Source: Mesorhizobium plurifarium | GTDB taxonomy: Bacteria > Pseudomonadota > Alphaproteobacteria > Rhizobiales > Rhizobiaceae | DNA length: 64,000 nucleotides | Reading direction: 5' to 3' | NCBI GenBank assembly: GCA_000824785.1 | Contig: CCNB01000043.1 | Location: 312,107-376,106, forward strand | Part shown: positions 51,460 through 59,537 of the stretch, piece after piece | Numbering within the stretch: the stretch's first letter is position 1 | How the letters are laid out: each line of letters starts with the position of its first letter | Made by a program: the position numbers and the translations under genes | The notes under the pieces: model-generated | Databases searched by the model: none | Seen by the model: only the letters and a program-made list of their open reading frames with translations | Told to the model about the DNA's origin: nothing

Positions 51460-53868
51460 ACCGAAATAAGCCTTCGAGAGGCTGTTGTAGAGGTCGCCGA
51501 TCTGGCCGGCGAGGTCGTCGAGCACCTTGGCGCTCATGTCCGACGGCTCCATGACGGCGATTGCCGTGTTGAGCTGCAGGATTTCCTTGGCGGCGGGCGA
51601 CATATGCCCCTCGCCGCCGACCGAAGGCAGCATGCCGATCTCCGCCTTCAGCCGCTCGAGCTGGAACAGGATCGAGCGCGGATTGAGAGGGTCGAGCGCC
51701 AGCAGGTCGATCACCGTGCGCCGCCCGGCCTGCACCGGATATTGCCGGCGATGGGTCATGACGCTGTCGCCGATCTCCAGCATCATGTCGAGCGCGCCCT
51801 CCGGCGCTCCGTTCCTGGTCAGCCGGCTAAGCGTGCGTGCGGTCTGGATGCCGCGCTCCAGCCTGCGGCCGATCTCCAGGAACCGCCATCCGGTGAAGCG
51901 GTACATGTTCTCGTGCAACAGGCCGGAAAAGCCTGCGAGCTTGCGCAGCATCACCGTCATCGCCCGCGTCGCGTCATCGCCTGGCGCGACCGTCTCGGCG
52001 AATTTGTGGATGGTCTTCGACAGATCCTTCAGCGCCAGCCAACCATCGGGAGAGAAGCGGTCGCGGATCTGGCCGGCGCTGTAGACCGCGCTGTCCAAAG
52101 TGCCGATCAGCCCCTGCGGTATCGCCGTTTCGACCTCGATGCCGAACGGCTCCAGATAGTCCCTGATATCGGCAAGCAGCGGCATATCCGGATCGGATGT
52201 CTCGGCCAGCCGCACGTGATAGGCGCGCAGCACGCGCACGGTGTCTTCCGAACGCTCGATATAGCGCCCGAGCCAGGTCAGGTTCTCCGCCGCGCGGCTG
52301 GGCAGGCTGCCCGGCATGGTGCGGGTGAAGCCCTCATGCTCTTGCGGCAGCAATGTCTCGTGCTCGACCGGCCTGTCGCTTACCACCCAGACATCCGCCG
52401 CCTGGCCGCCGCGCTGCATGGCGATCGCCGTCGGGTCGAGCGAAAAACCGACGCGGGCGAAGCCACCGGGCATCACCGTCCAGCCTTCCGGCGTGCGCGC
52501 CAGATAGACGCGCAGGCTGGCGGGCCGCGGCTCAAGCACGCCGCCGACGAACACAGGCGTGGTCGACAGCGTCACCGCTTCCTGGCCGACGAAACCGGCG
52601 CTGTCCGCCTCGATCCGCGCCACGAGCTCGGCCCGCTCGCCGGCCGAAAGGGACGACCCCAATCGGGTCGTACCATCGTCCTCGAAGGCAAGCCGGGTCG
52701 ACAGCGCCGGGCCGACCACCATGCGGTCGATATTGGCGAGCACATGGGCGCGCTCGGCCTCCTGTCCGCACCACCAGGTGGCGATGCTCGGCAGCTTGAG
52801 ATCGTCGCCCTGTAATTCCCGCGCGATCCTCGGCAGGAACGACAGCAAGGCCCGCGTCTCGATCAGGCCCGAGCCAAGCGCGTTGACCGCCGAGACCATG
52901 CCGCGCCGGATTGCCTCGACCAGGCCCGGCGTGCCGATCTGCGAATCCGGCCTCAACTCCAGCGGGTCGGCGAAGGCGGCGTCGAGTCGTCGCCACAAGA
53001 CGCCGATCGGCATCAGGCCGGAAACCGTGCGCACCATCAGCCTGCCGCCGGAAACGGTCAGATCCTCGCCCTCAAGCAGCATGATGCCGAGATAGCGGGC
53101 GATATAGGCGTGCTCGTAATAGGTTTCGTTCAGCGGTCCGGGCGTCAGGATGGCGACGCGGCCACCGGATTCCTTGGCCATGCCGTTCAGCGCGTCACGG
53201 AAACGCCGGAAGAAGCCGGCGAGGCGATGCACATGCATCTCGCCATAGACGTCCGACAGCGCGCGCGTGGTGGCGACGCGGTTCTCCAGCGCGAAGCCCG
53301 CGCCGGACGGCGCCTGCGCGCGATCGCCCAGCACCCACCAGCGCCCGTCCGGGCCACGGCCGAGCTCGAAGGCGACCATGTGCAGGAAATGCCCGCTCGC
53401 CGGCCGGACGCCGGCGACGGGGCGCAGATATTCGGGGCTCGCCGCGATCAGCCCGGCAGGCAGGATGCCCTTCTCGATCAGCCGGTTCGGCCCATAGATG
53501 TCGGCCAGGATAGCTTCGAACAGGTCGGCGCGCTGGACGAGGCCGGCGCTGATCTCGGCCCATTCCTTCTCGTCGATCAGCAGCGGGACATGCGCCAGCG
53601 GCCATTCGCGCTCATTGGCGCCGGCCTGTTCGTAGACGCGGTAATAGACGCCGGCGTCGCGCAGATACTGGTCGGCGCGCGCGAAGCGCTGTCCAAGCCG
53701 CTCCGCTCCCAGATCGTCGAGCGCGTCGATGAAGAAGCGCCAGGCCGGACGCGGGGTGCCGGTCGCGTCGACCATCTCGTCGACGACGCCTTCAATCGGC
53801 CGGTAGCGTTCCAGCAGGCCCTGCGCCCGCGGCCTGCCGCCCGCCCGTCTCTGATTCCCCTTGGCCAT
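51457..53868 (-). CDS. Fusion of circularly permuted ATP-grasp and alpha-E domains
   Basis: An 803-residue fusion. The N-terminal part (about 1-480) is a circularly permuted ATP-grasp with RPAWRFFIDALDDLG and GPNRLIEKGILPAG. LGDRAQAPSGAGFALENRVA and VNALGSGLIETRALLSF also belong to it. The C-terminal part (from about 500) is an alpha-E domain opening SRAAENLTWLGRYIERSEDTVRVLRAYH. In many bacteria these are separate adjacent genes; here they are fused. Comparative studies propose that this set, with transglutaminases, makes or modifies a peptide-like compound, but no product is known. Confidence 0.9.
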   Translation of the reverse strand: MAKGNQRRAGGRPRAQGLLERYRPIEGVVDEMVDATGTPRPAWRFFIDALDDLGAERLGQRFARADQYLRDAGVYYRVYEQAGANEREWPLAHVPLLIDEKEWAEISAGLVQRADLFEAILADIYGPNRLIEKGILPAGLIAASPEYLRPVAGVRPASGHFLHMVAFELGRGPDGRWWVLGDRAQAPSGAGFALENRVATTRALSDVYGEMHVHRLAGFFRRFRDALNGMAKESGGRVAILTPGPLNETYYEHAYIARYLGIMLLEGEDLTVSGGRLMVRTVSGLMPIGVLWRRLDAAFADPLELRPDSQIGTPGLVEAIRRGMVSAVNALGSGLIETRALLSFLPRIARELQGDDLKLPSIATWWCGQEAERAHVLANIDRMVVGPALSTRLAFEDDGTTRLGSSLSAGERAELVARIEADSAGFVGQEAVTLSTTPVFVGGVLEPRPASLRVYLARTPEGWTVMPGGFARVGFSLDPTAIAMQRGGQAADVWVVSDRPVEHETLLPQEHEGFTRTMPGSLPSRAAENLTWLGRYIERSEDTVRVLRAYHVRLAETSDPDMPLLADIRDYLEPFGIEVETAIPQGLIGTLDSAVYSAGQIRDRFSPDGWLALKDLSKTIHKFAETVAPGDDATRAMTVMLRKLAGFSGLLHENMYRFTGWRFLEIGRRLERGIQTARTLSRLTRNGAPEGALDMMLEIGDSVMTHRRQYPVQAGRRTVIDLLALDPLNPRSILFQLERLKAEIGMLPSVGGEGHMSPAAKEILQLNTAIAVMEPSDMSAKVLDDLAGQIGDLYNSLSKAYFG

Positions 53869-53874
53869 TGTCGA

Positions 53875-56800
53875 TCAGAATCTCGCCGGCCGCCTGAGGT
53901 CAAGGGTCATGGGAAACTCTTCAGAAGCTTCTTCGTCACGCAGCACATAGCCGCCCGGCTTGTGGCCGCGCGGTTCGAACCGGGCAAGCCGCCGCGCCTC
54001 GGCCTCGTTGCCGTTGACCGGGAAGGTGTCGTAATTGCGGCCGCCCGGATGCGCGACATGGTAGACGCAGCCGCCGACCGAGCGGCCCGACCAGCGGTCA
54101 TAGATGTCGAAGACCAGCGGCATGTTGACCGGCAGCGCCGGATGCAGGCCGGACGCCGGCTGCCAGGCCTTGAAGCGCACGCCCGCCACCGCGACCTCGC
54201 GATTGTCCGTCACCTTCATCGGCACGATGCGGCCGTTGCAGACGATGGCGTGACGTTCCGGATTGAGGCCTTCGGCGCGCACCTGCAGCCGCTCGACCGA
54301 GGAGTCCACAAACCGCACAGTGCCGCCGATCGCGCCCTGCTCGCCCATCACGTGCCAAGGTTCCAGCGCCTGCCTGAGCTCCAGCTTGACGCCGGCATGG
54401 CTCACCTCGCCGCAAAACGGGAAGCGGAACTCGAGCTGGGCGGCGAACCATTCCGGGCGGAGATCGAAGCCGTTGAGCTTCAGATCCTCCAGCACGTCGA
54501 GGAAATCCGCCCAGACATGATGCGGCAGCATGAAACGGTCGTGCAGCGAGGTGCCCCAGCGCACGAAGCGGCCCTCGAGCGGGTTCTTCCAGGCGCGCGC
54601 GATGATGGCGCGGACCAGCAATTGCTGCGCAAGCGACATACGCGCATTGGGCGGCATCTCGAAACCGCGGAACTCGACCAGCCCGAGCCGGCCGGTCGGA
54701 CCGTCCGGCGAGAACAATTTGTCGATGCAGATTTCCGAACGATGCGTGTTGCCGGTCACGTCGGTCAGGAGGTTGCGGAACAGCCGGTCGACCAGCCAGG
54801 GCAAGGGTGCCGTGCCGGTGTCGGGATGCGGCACCTGTGCCAGCGCGATCTCAAGCTCGTAAAGGGAATCGTGTCGCGCTTCGTCGATGCGCGGCGCCTG
54901 GCTGGTGGGACCGATGAAAAGGCCCGAAAACAGATAGGACAGCGACGGATGCCGCTGCCATTGCAGCACCAGGCTTTTCAACAAGTCCGGCCTGCGCAGG
55001 AACGGGCTATCATTGGGCGTCGCGCCGCCAACCACGACATGGTTGCCGCCGCCGGTGCCGGTGTGGCGGCCGTCGATCATGAACTTGTCGGTGCCGAGCC
55101 GCGATTGCCGCGCCTCCTCGTAGATCGCGCTCGTCGTCGCGACGCATTCCCGCCAGTTCGCGGCCGGATGGATGTTGACTTCGATGACGCCGGGGTCCGG
55201 CGCCACACGGATGACGTTGAGGCGCGGATCGTGCGGCGGAGCATAGCCTTCGATATGCACCGGCAGGCCGATCGCCTTGGCCGCGTTCTCCGCCGCCGCC
55301 ACCAGTTCGAGATAGTCTTCCAGCGCCTCGACCGGCGGCATGAACACGCAGAGCCGCCCGTCGCGCGGCTCGACGGTGAGCGCGGTGCGCACCGCGCCGC
55401 CGATCTCGGTCAGTTGCTGCTCGACCCGGTCCTGCTGGGCCGTGGCGGCTGTGAAGGAGGCCTCGGCCTGCTGACGCGCCATTTCGTCGGCGCCGCCGGC
55501 CGGAGCTTCCGGCAGGATGGCATCGCGCGCCGGCAGCGCGCCGCGCGGCACGGAGGGATCGACCGGCACGATATAAGGGAATTGCGCCGGCGGCACGTAA
55601 GGCAGCGCGCCGAGCGGCAGGCGGTAGCCGACTGGAGAGTCGCCGGGCACAAGGAACAGGCGGCCGCGCCGGGTCTTCCATTTCTCCGAGCGCCAGCGCT
55701 GTCCGGCGGCCTGGCTGTTCCAGCGCTGCACCGGCAGCACATAGCCGGACGGCCTGGTCAGCCCCCGCTCGAAGACGCGCGCCATGCGGCTGCGCTCTTC
55801 CGGGTCTTCCAACTTCGAATTGGAGGGATCGACATTGTCGGGCAGCTTGCCTTCCTTGAGCAGCCACTCGCCCGGATCCTCATAGGCCTCGCTGACCATC
55901 GCCTTGTCGATGCCGAGCTCGCCGGCGACCGCCTTGAGCAGGCTTTCGGCCTGTTCGGGCCCGACCGCGGCATTACCGTTTTCCTTCGCGATCAGCGACG
56001 GATCGCGCCAGACCGGCTCGCCGTCGGTGCGCCAGTAGAGCGAGAAGGTCCAGCGCGGCAGGCTCTCGCCCGGGTACCACTTGCCCTGGCCGTAGTGGAG
56101 AAAACCGCCCGGCGCGAAGCGCTCGCGCAGCCGGCGGATGAGCTGGTCGGCCTTGTCGCGCTTGGTCGGACCGACGGCCGCGGTGTTCCATTCCGCGGAT
56201 TCGAAATCGTCGATCGACACGAAGGTCGGCTCGCCGCCCATTGTGAGCCGCACGTCCCCGTCCCTCAGCGCCGCGTCGACTTTTTCGCCCAGTTGGTCGA
56301 GCGCCTCCCAGCTTTCATCCGAAAACGGCTTGGTGATGCGCGGATGCTCGGCGATCCGGTCGACCCGCATGTCGAAGCCAAAGTCGACATTGGCGAAGCT
56401 CGCCATGCCGGAGATGGGCGCTGCATTGCGAAAATGCGGCGTCGCGGCCAGCGGCACATGGCTTTCGCCGGTGAGCAGGCCGGAGGTCGGGTCGAAACCG
56501 ATCCAGCCGGCGCCCGGAATATAGACCTCGCACCAGGCATGCAGGTCGGTGAAGTCGACGGCCGTCCCGGGCGGTCCGTCGAGCGCGACGAGATCGGGCT
56601 TGAGCTGGATCAAATAGCCGGAGACGAAGCGCGCGGCGATGCCCAGATTGCGCAGGATCTGCACCAGGAGCCAGCTGGAATCCCGGCATGAACCCTTGCG
56701 GGCGGCAAGCGTCTCTTCCGGCGAATAGACGCCGGTCTCCATGCGCACGATATAGGCGATCTCGCGCTGCAGCCTTGCATTGAGGCCGACCAGGAAATTG

Positions 56801-57225
56801 ACGGTGTTTGCCGGGCTGCGGTCGATGCTTTCCAGGAATTTCGACAACAGCGGTCCTACCGGCTCGGGTTGCCGGTAGATGGCGAGGTCTTCCCTGATCT
56901 CTTCCGGGTAATCGAACGGAAAATTCTCGGCGCTCTCCTCGACGAAGAAGTCGAACGGATTATAGACCGTCATGTCGGCGACGAGGTCGACCTCGATCTT
57001 CAGCTCGCTCACCGGTTCCGGGAAGACGAAGCGGGCGAGAAAGTTGCCGTAAGGGTCCTGCTGCAGATTGACGAAGTGGTTTGCCGGCTCGACCTTCAGC
57101 GAGTGGCTGAGCACCTTGGTGCGCGAATGCGGCGCCGGCTGCAGCCTGATCACCTGGGGACCGAGCACCACCGGCCGGTCATATTTGTAATGGGTCAGGT
57201 GATGGACGGCTGCCAGAATTGCCAT
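53875..57225 (-). CDS. Large transglutaminase-DUF2126 fusion protein
   Basis: A 1116-residue protein. Residues 1-90 form the transglutaminase N-terminal domain (HHLTHYKYDRPVVLGPQVIRLQP). The core at about 160-260 has catalytic Cys in KGSCRDSSWLLVQILRNLG, His in DLHAWCEVYIPGAGW and Asp in IGFDPTSGL. The remaining 850 residues are the DUF2126 region, with MGGEPTFVS, GTGGGNHVVVGG, and EICIDKLFSPDGPTGRLGLVEFRGFEMPP. DUF2126 resembles glutamine-synthetase-fold amidoligases, suggesting peptide-bond formation or cleavage. First gene of the operon, 6 bp before the ATP-grasp fusion. Confidence 0.92.
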   Translation of the reverse strand: MAILAAVHHLTHYKYDRPVVLGPQVIRLQPAPHSRTKVLSHSLKVEPANHFVNLQQDPYGNFLARFVFPEPVSELKIEVDLVADMTVYNPFDFFVEESAENFPFDYPEEIREDLAIYRQPEPVGPLLSKFLESIDRSPANTVNFLVGLNARLQREIAYIVRMETGVYSPEETLAARKGSCRDSSWLLVQILRNLGIAARFVSGYLIQLKPDLVALDGPPGTAVDFTDLHAWCEVYIPGAGWIGFDPTSGLLTGESHVPLAATPHFRNAAPISGMASFANVDFGFDMRVDRIAEHPRITKPFSDESWEALDQLGEKVDAALRDGDVRLTMGGEPTFVSIDDFESAEWNTAAVGPTKRDKADQLIRRLRERFAPGGFLHYGQGKWYPGESLPRWTFSLYWRTDGEPVWRDPSLIAKENGNAAVGPEQAESLLKAVAGELGIDKAMVSEAYEDPGEWLLKEGKLPDNVDPSNSKLEDPEERSRMARVFERGLTRPSGYVLPVQRWNSQAAGQRWRSEKWKTRRGRLFLVPGDSPVGYRLPLGALPYVPPAQFPYIVPVDPSVPRGALPARDAILPEAPAGGADEMARQQAEASFTAATAQQDRVEQQLTEIGGAVRTALTVEPRDGRLCVFMPPVEALEDYLELVAAAENAAKAIGLPVHIEGYAPPHDPRLNVIRVAPDPGVIEVNIHPAANWRECVATTSAIYEEARQSRLGTDKFMIDGRHTGTGGGNHVVVGGATPNDSPFLRRPDLLKSLVLQWQRHPSLSYLFSGLFIGPTSQAPRIDEARHDSLYELEIALAQVPHPDTGTAPLPWLVDRLFRNLLTDVTGNTHRSEICIDKLFSPDGPTGRLGLVEFRGFEMPPNARMSLAQQLLVRAIIARAWKNPLEGRFVRWGTSLHDRFMLPHHVWADFLDVLEDLKLNGFDLRPEWFAAQLEFRFPFCGEVSHAGVKLELRQALEPWHVMGEQGAIGGTVRFVDSSVERLQVRAEGLNPERHAIVCNGRIVPMKVTDNREVAVAGVRFKAWQPASGLHPALPVNMPLVFDIYDRWSGRSVGGCVYHVAHPGGRNYDTFPVNGNEAEARRLARFEPRGHKPGGYVLRDEEASEEFPMTLDLRRPARF

Positions 57226-57331
57226 GGTGCCCCGGAGTTCGGCGTTTCAATCCGCCGAACCCTGACATAAATGCTGGCCCTTCTCCAAGCAGAGATGTTG
57301 CGCTGCACCTAATTTAAGCAGCGTTGCCGGC

Positions 57332-58522
57332 TTAGAAGAACGCCTGCAGGCCCGTCTGCGCCCGTCCCAAGATCAGCGCATGCACGTCATGCGTGCCTTC
57401 ATAGGTGTTGACCGTCTCCAGGTTCTGCGCGTGGCGCATCACATGGTAGCCGATCTGGATGCCGTTGCCGCCATGCATGTCGCGGGCCTGGCGGGCGATG
57501 TCGAGCGCTTTGCCGCAATTGTTGCGCTTGACGATGGAGATCATTTCCGGCGCCATCTTGCCTTCGTCCATCAGCCGGCCGACGCGCAGCGAGCCCTGCA
57601 GTCCAAGCGCGATCTCCGTCTGCATGTCGGCGAGCTTCTTCTGGAACAGCTGCGTGCCGGCGAGCGGCTTGCCGAACTGTTTCCTGTCGAGACCGTACTG
57701 CCGCGCCCGATGCCAGCAATCTTCCGCCGCACCCATGGCGCCCCAGGAGATGCCGTAGCGCGCCCGGTTGAGGCATCCGAACGGGCCTTTCAGGCCCGAG
57801 ACATTGGGCAGCAGCGCGTCCTCGCCGACCTCGACGCCCTCCATCACCACCTCGCCGGTGATCGATGCGCGGAGGCTGAGCTTGCCGCCGATCTTCGGCG
57901 CCGAAAGCCCCTTCATGCCCTTTTCCAGGATGAAACCACGGATCTGGTTGTCATGCGCGGCTGACTTCGCCCAGACGACGAAGACGTCGGCGATCGGCGC
58001 GTTGGAAATCCACATCTTGGAGCCGGAGAGCTTGTAGCCGTTGGCTGTCTTCTCGGCGCGCGTCTTCATGCCGCCCGGATCGGAGCCGGCGTCCGGCTCG
58101 GTGAGGCCGAAGCAGCCGATCCATTCCCCCGACGCCAGCTTGGGCAGATACTTCTTGCGCTGCGCTTCCGAGCCATAGGCATGGATCGGATACATGACCA
58201 GCGAGGACTGCACGCTCATCATCGAGCGATAGCCGGAATCGATGCGCTCGACTTCCCGCGCCACCAGGCCATAGGTCACGTATCCGGCGCCCAGCCCGCC
58301 ATATTCTTCCGGAATGGTGATGCCGAGCAGGCCCGCCTCGCCCATCTCGCGGAAGATCGACGGGTCGGTCTTCTCGTTGGCATAGGCTTCCTCGATGCGC
58401 GGTGCCAGCTTGTCGGCCGCGAAGGCGGCCGCGCCGTCGCGCACCATGCGCTCATCCTCGGAAAGCTGGTCCTCGATCAGGAAAGGATCGTTCCAGACGA
58501 AAGCGTTCTTCTCGGCGGCCAT
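57332..58522 (-). CDS. gcdH: Glutaryl-CoA dehydrogenase
   Basis: FAD-dependent acyl-CoA dehydrogenase of 396 residues that oxidises and decarboxylates glutaryl-CoA to crotonyl-CoA in lysine/tryptophan degradation. CFGLTEPDAGSDPGGMKTRA and KMWISNAPIADVFVVWAK are typical of the glutaryl-CoA branch. The catalytic base is Glu375 in NTYEGTHDVHAL. ATG 58522 (MAAEKNAFVWNDP) gives the family's usual length and has GGGAG upstream. It is divergent from a LysR gene, as in other proteobacterial gcdH-regulator pairs. Confidence 0.93.
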   Translation of the reverse strand: MAAEKNAFVWNDPFLIEDQLSEDERMVRDGAAAFAADKLAPRIEEAYANEKTDPSIFREMGEAGLLGITIPEEYGGLGAGYVTYGLVAREVERIDSGYRSMMSVQSSLVMYPIHAYGSEAQRKKYLPKLASGEWIGCFGLTEPDAGSDPGGMKTRAEKTANGYKLSGSKMWISNAPIADVFVVWAKSAAHDNQIRGFILEKGMKGLSAPKIGGKLSLRASITGEVVMEGVEVGEDALLPNVSGLKGPFGCLNRARYGISWGAMGAAEDCWHRARQYGLDRKQFGKPLAGTQLFQKKLADMQTEIALGLQGSLRVGRLMDEGKMAPEMISIVKRNNCGKALDIARQARDMHGGNGIQIGYHVMRHAQNLETVNTYEGTHDVHALILGRAQTGLQAFF

Positions 58523-58589
58523 GGCCTCGGGCTCCCAGTATTTCGATGTGCCCGGCTTATCCGCCCGCACAGGGGAAAAATCAAACGAA

Positions 58590-58607
58590 ATTGCATCGCG
58601 GATCAAT
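58590..58607. promoter_or_regulatory. Candidate LysR binding site between gcdH and its regulator
   Basis: ATTG-N10-CAAT dyad within the 103-bp divergent gap, containing a T-N11-A core as expected for LysR-type regulators. It lies 18 bp before the LysR start and 67 bp before gcdH. Confidence 0.5.
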
Positions 58608-58625
58608 GAGCATTAGTAATGGATC

Positions 58626-59537
58626 ATGAACGTCCAGCGCCGCCTTTTGCCGAACACCGCCGCGCTCGCCGCCTTCGAGGCGGTGGCGCGCCTCGGCTCC
58701 TTCACCGCCGCCGCGCGCGAGCTCGACCTGACCCAAGGCGCCGTGAGCCGGCAGATCAACCTGCTGGAAGAACAGTTCGGGCGCCGGCTGTTCGAGCGCG
58801 ACAGCCGCAACGTCCGGCTCTCAGTCGCAGGCGAGACCTATGCCGAAGCGGTGCGCTCCGCGCTTGGCCAGTTGCGCGATGCTGCGCTTGGATTGATGAG
58901 CAATCGGCATAGCGGTGTTCTCAACCTTGCCATCCTGCCGACCTTCGGCACGCGCTGGCTGATGCCATTGATCCCGGATTTCGTCGCCCGTCACCCCGAC
59001 ATCACCATCAATTTCGCCACCCGCATCGGGCGGTTCGACTTCGCCCGCGAGCGGCTCGATGCCGCGATCCATCACGGCATGCCCGACTGGCCGGACGCCG
59101 AGAGCACGCTTCTGATGCGCGAAACCGTGATGCCGGTGGTTTCGCCCGAGTTCCTCGCCACCCGCGCCGTCGTCGCGGCATCCGATATCAGTCGTCTGCC
59201 GCTGCTGCATATGGCAACCCGCCCTGGCGCCTGGAGCGAATGGTTCGAGCATCAGGGGCTCGAGGCGCCGACCGGTCCGGGCATGCAGTTCGAGCAGTTC
59301 GGCACGGTCGCCCAGGCCTGCATGGCGGGCCTCGGCGTGGCGCTGCTGCCGGAAATCCTGATTGCCGGCGAATTGCAGCGCCGCCAGCTGGTGCCGGCGC
59401 CAGGCACACCGATGCAGAGCCGCAGCGCCTATTATGTGGTCGTGCCGCACGACAAGCGCGGCCCCCCGCCGGTCGCCAGTTTTCGCGACTGGCTGCTGGG
59501 TCAGATCGGCAAGGAGCCGGCAGTGCTCGCGTGGTAG
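58626..59537 (+). CDS. LysR-family regulator (GcvA/GcdR-like), probable gcdH regulator
   Basis: A 303-residue LysR-type regulator. The N-terminal helix-turn-helix is FEAVARLGSFTAAARELDLTQGAVSRQINLLEEQFGRRLFER. The effector domain includes GVLNLAILPTFGTRWLMPLIPDFVARHPDITINFAT, characteristic of the GcvA subgroup. It lies divergent to gcdH, so regulation by glutarate or a related acid is likely by analogy. Its stop codon directly abuts that of the convergent tex gene. Confidence 0.92.
   Translation: MNVQRRLLPNTAALAAFEAVARLGSFTAAARELDLTQGAVSRQINLLEEQFGRRLFERDSRNVRLSVAGETYAEAVRSALGQLRDAALGLMSNRHSGVLNLAILPTFGTRWLMPLIPDFVARHPDITINFATRIGRFDFARERLDAAIHHGMPDWPDAESTLLMRETVMPVVSPEFLATRAVVAASDISRLPLLHMATRPGAWSEWFEHQGLEAPTGPGMQFEQFGTVAQACMAGLGVALLPEILIAGELQRRQLVPAPGTPMQSRSAYYVVVPHDKRGPPPVASFRDWLLGQIGKEPAVLAW

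Noticed and set aside
53110..56691. 1193-codon open frame on the plus strand
   Set aside because: Antisense to the transglutaminase-DUF2126 and ATP-grasp genes, which have intact catalytic motifs; the plus-strand translation is Arg/Ala/His-rich with no domain. Typical of high-G+C DNA.
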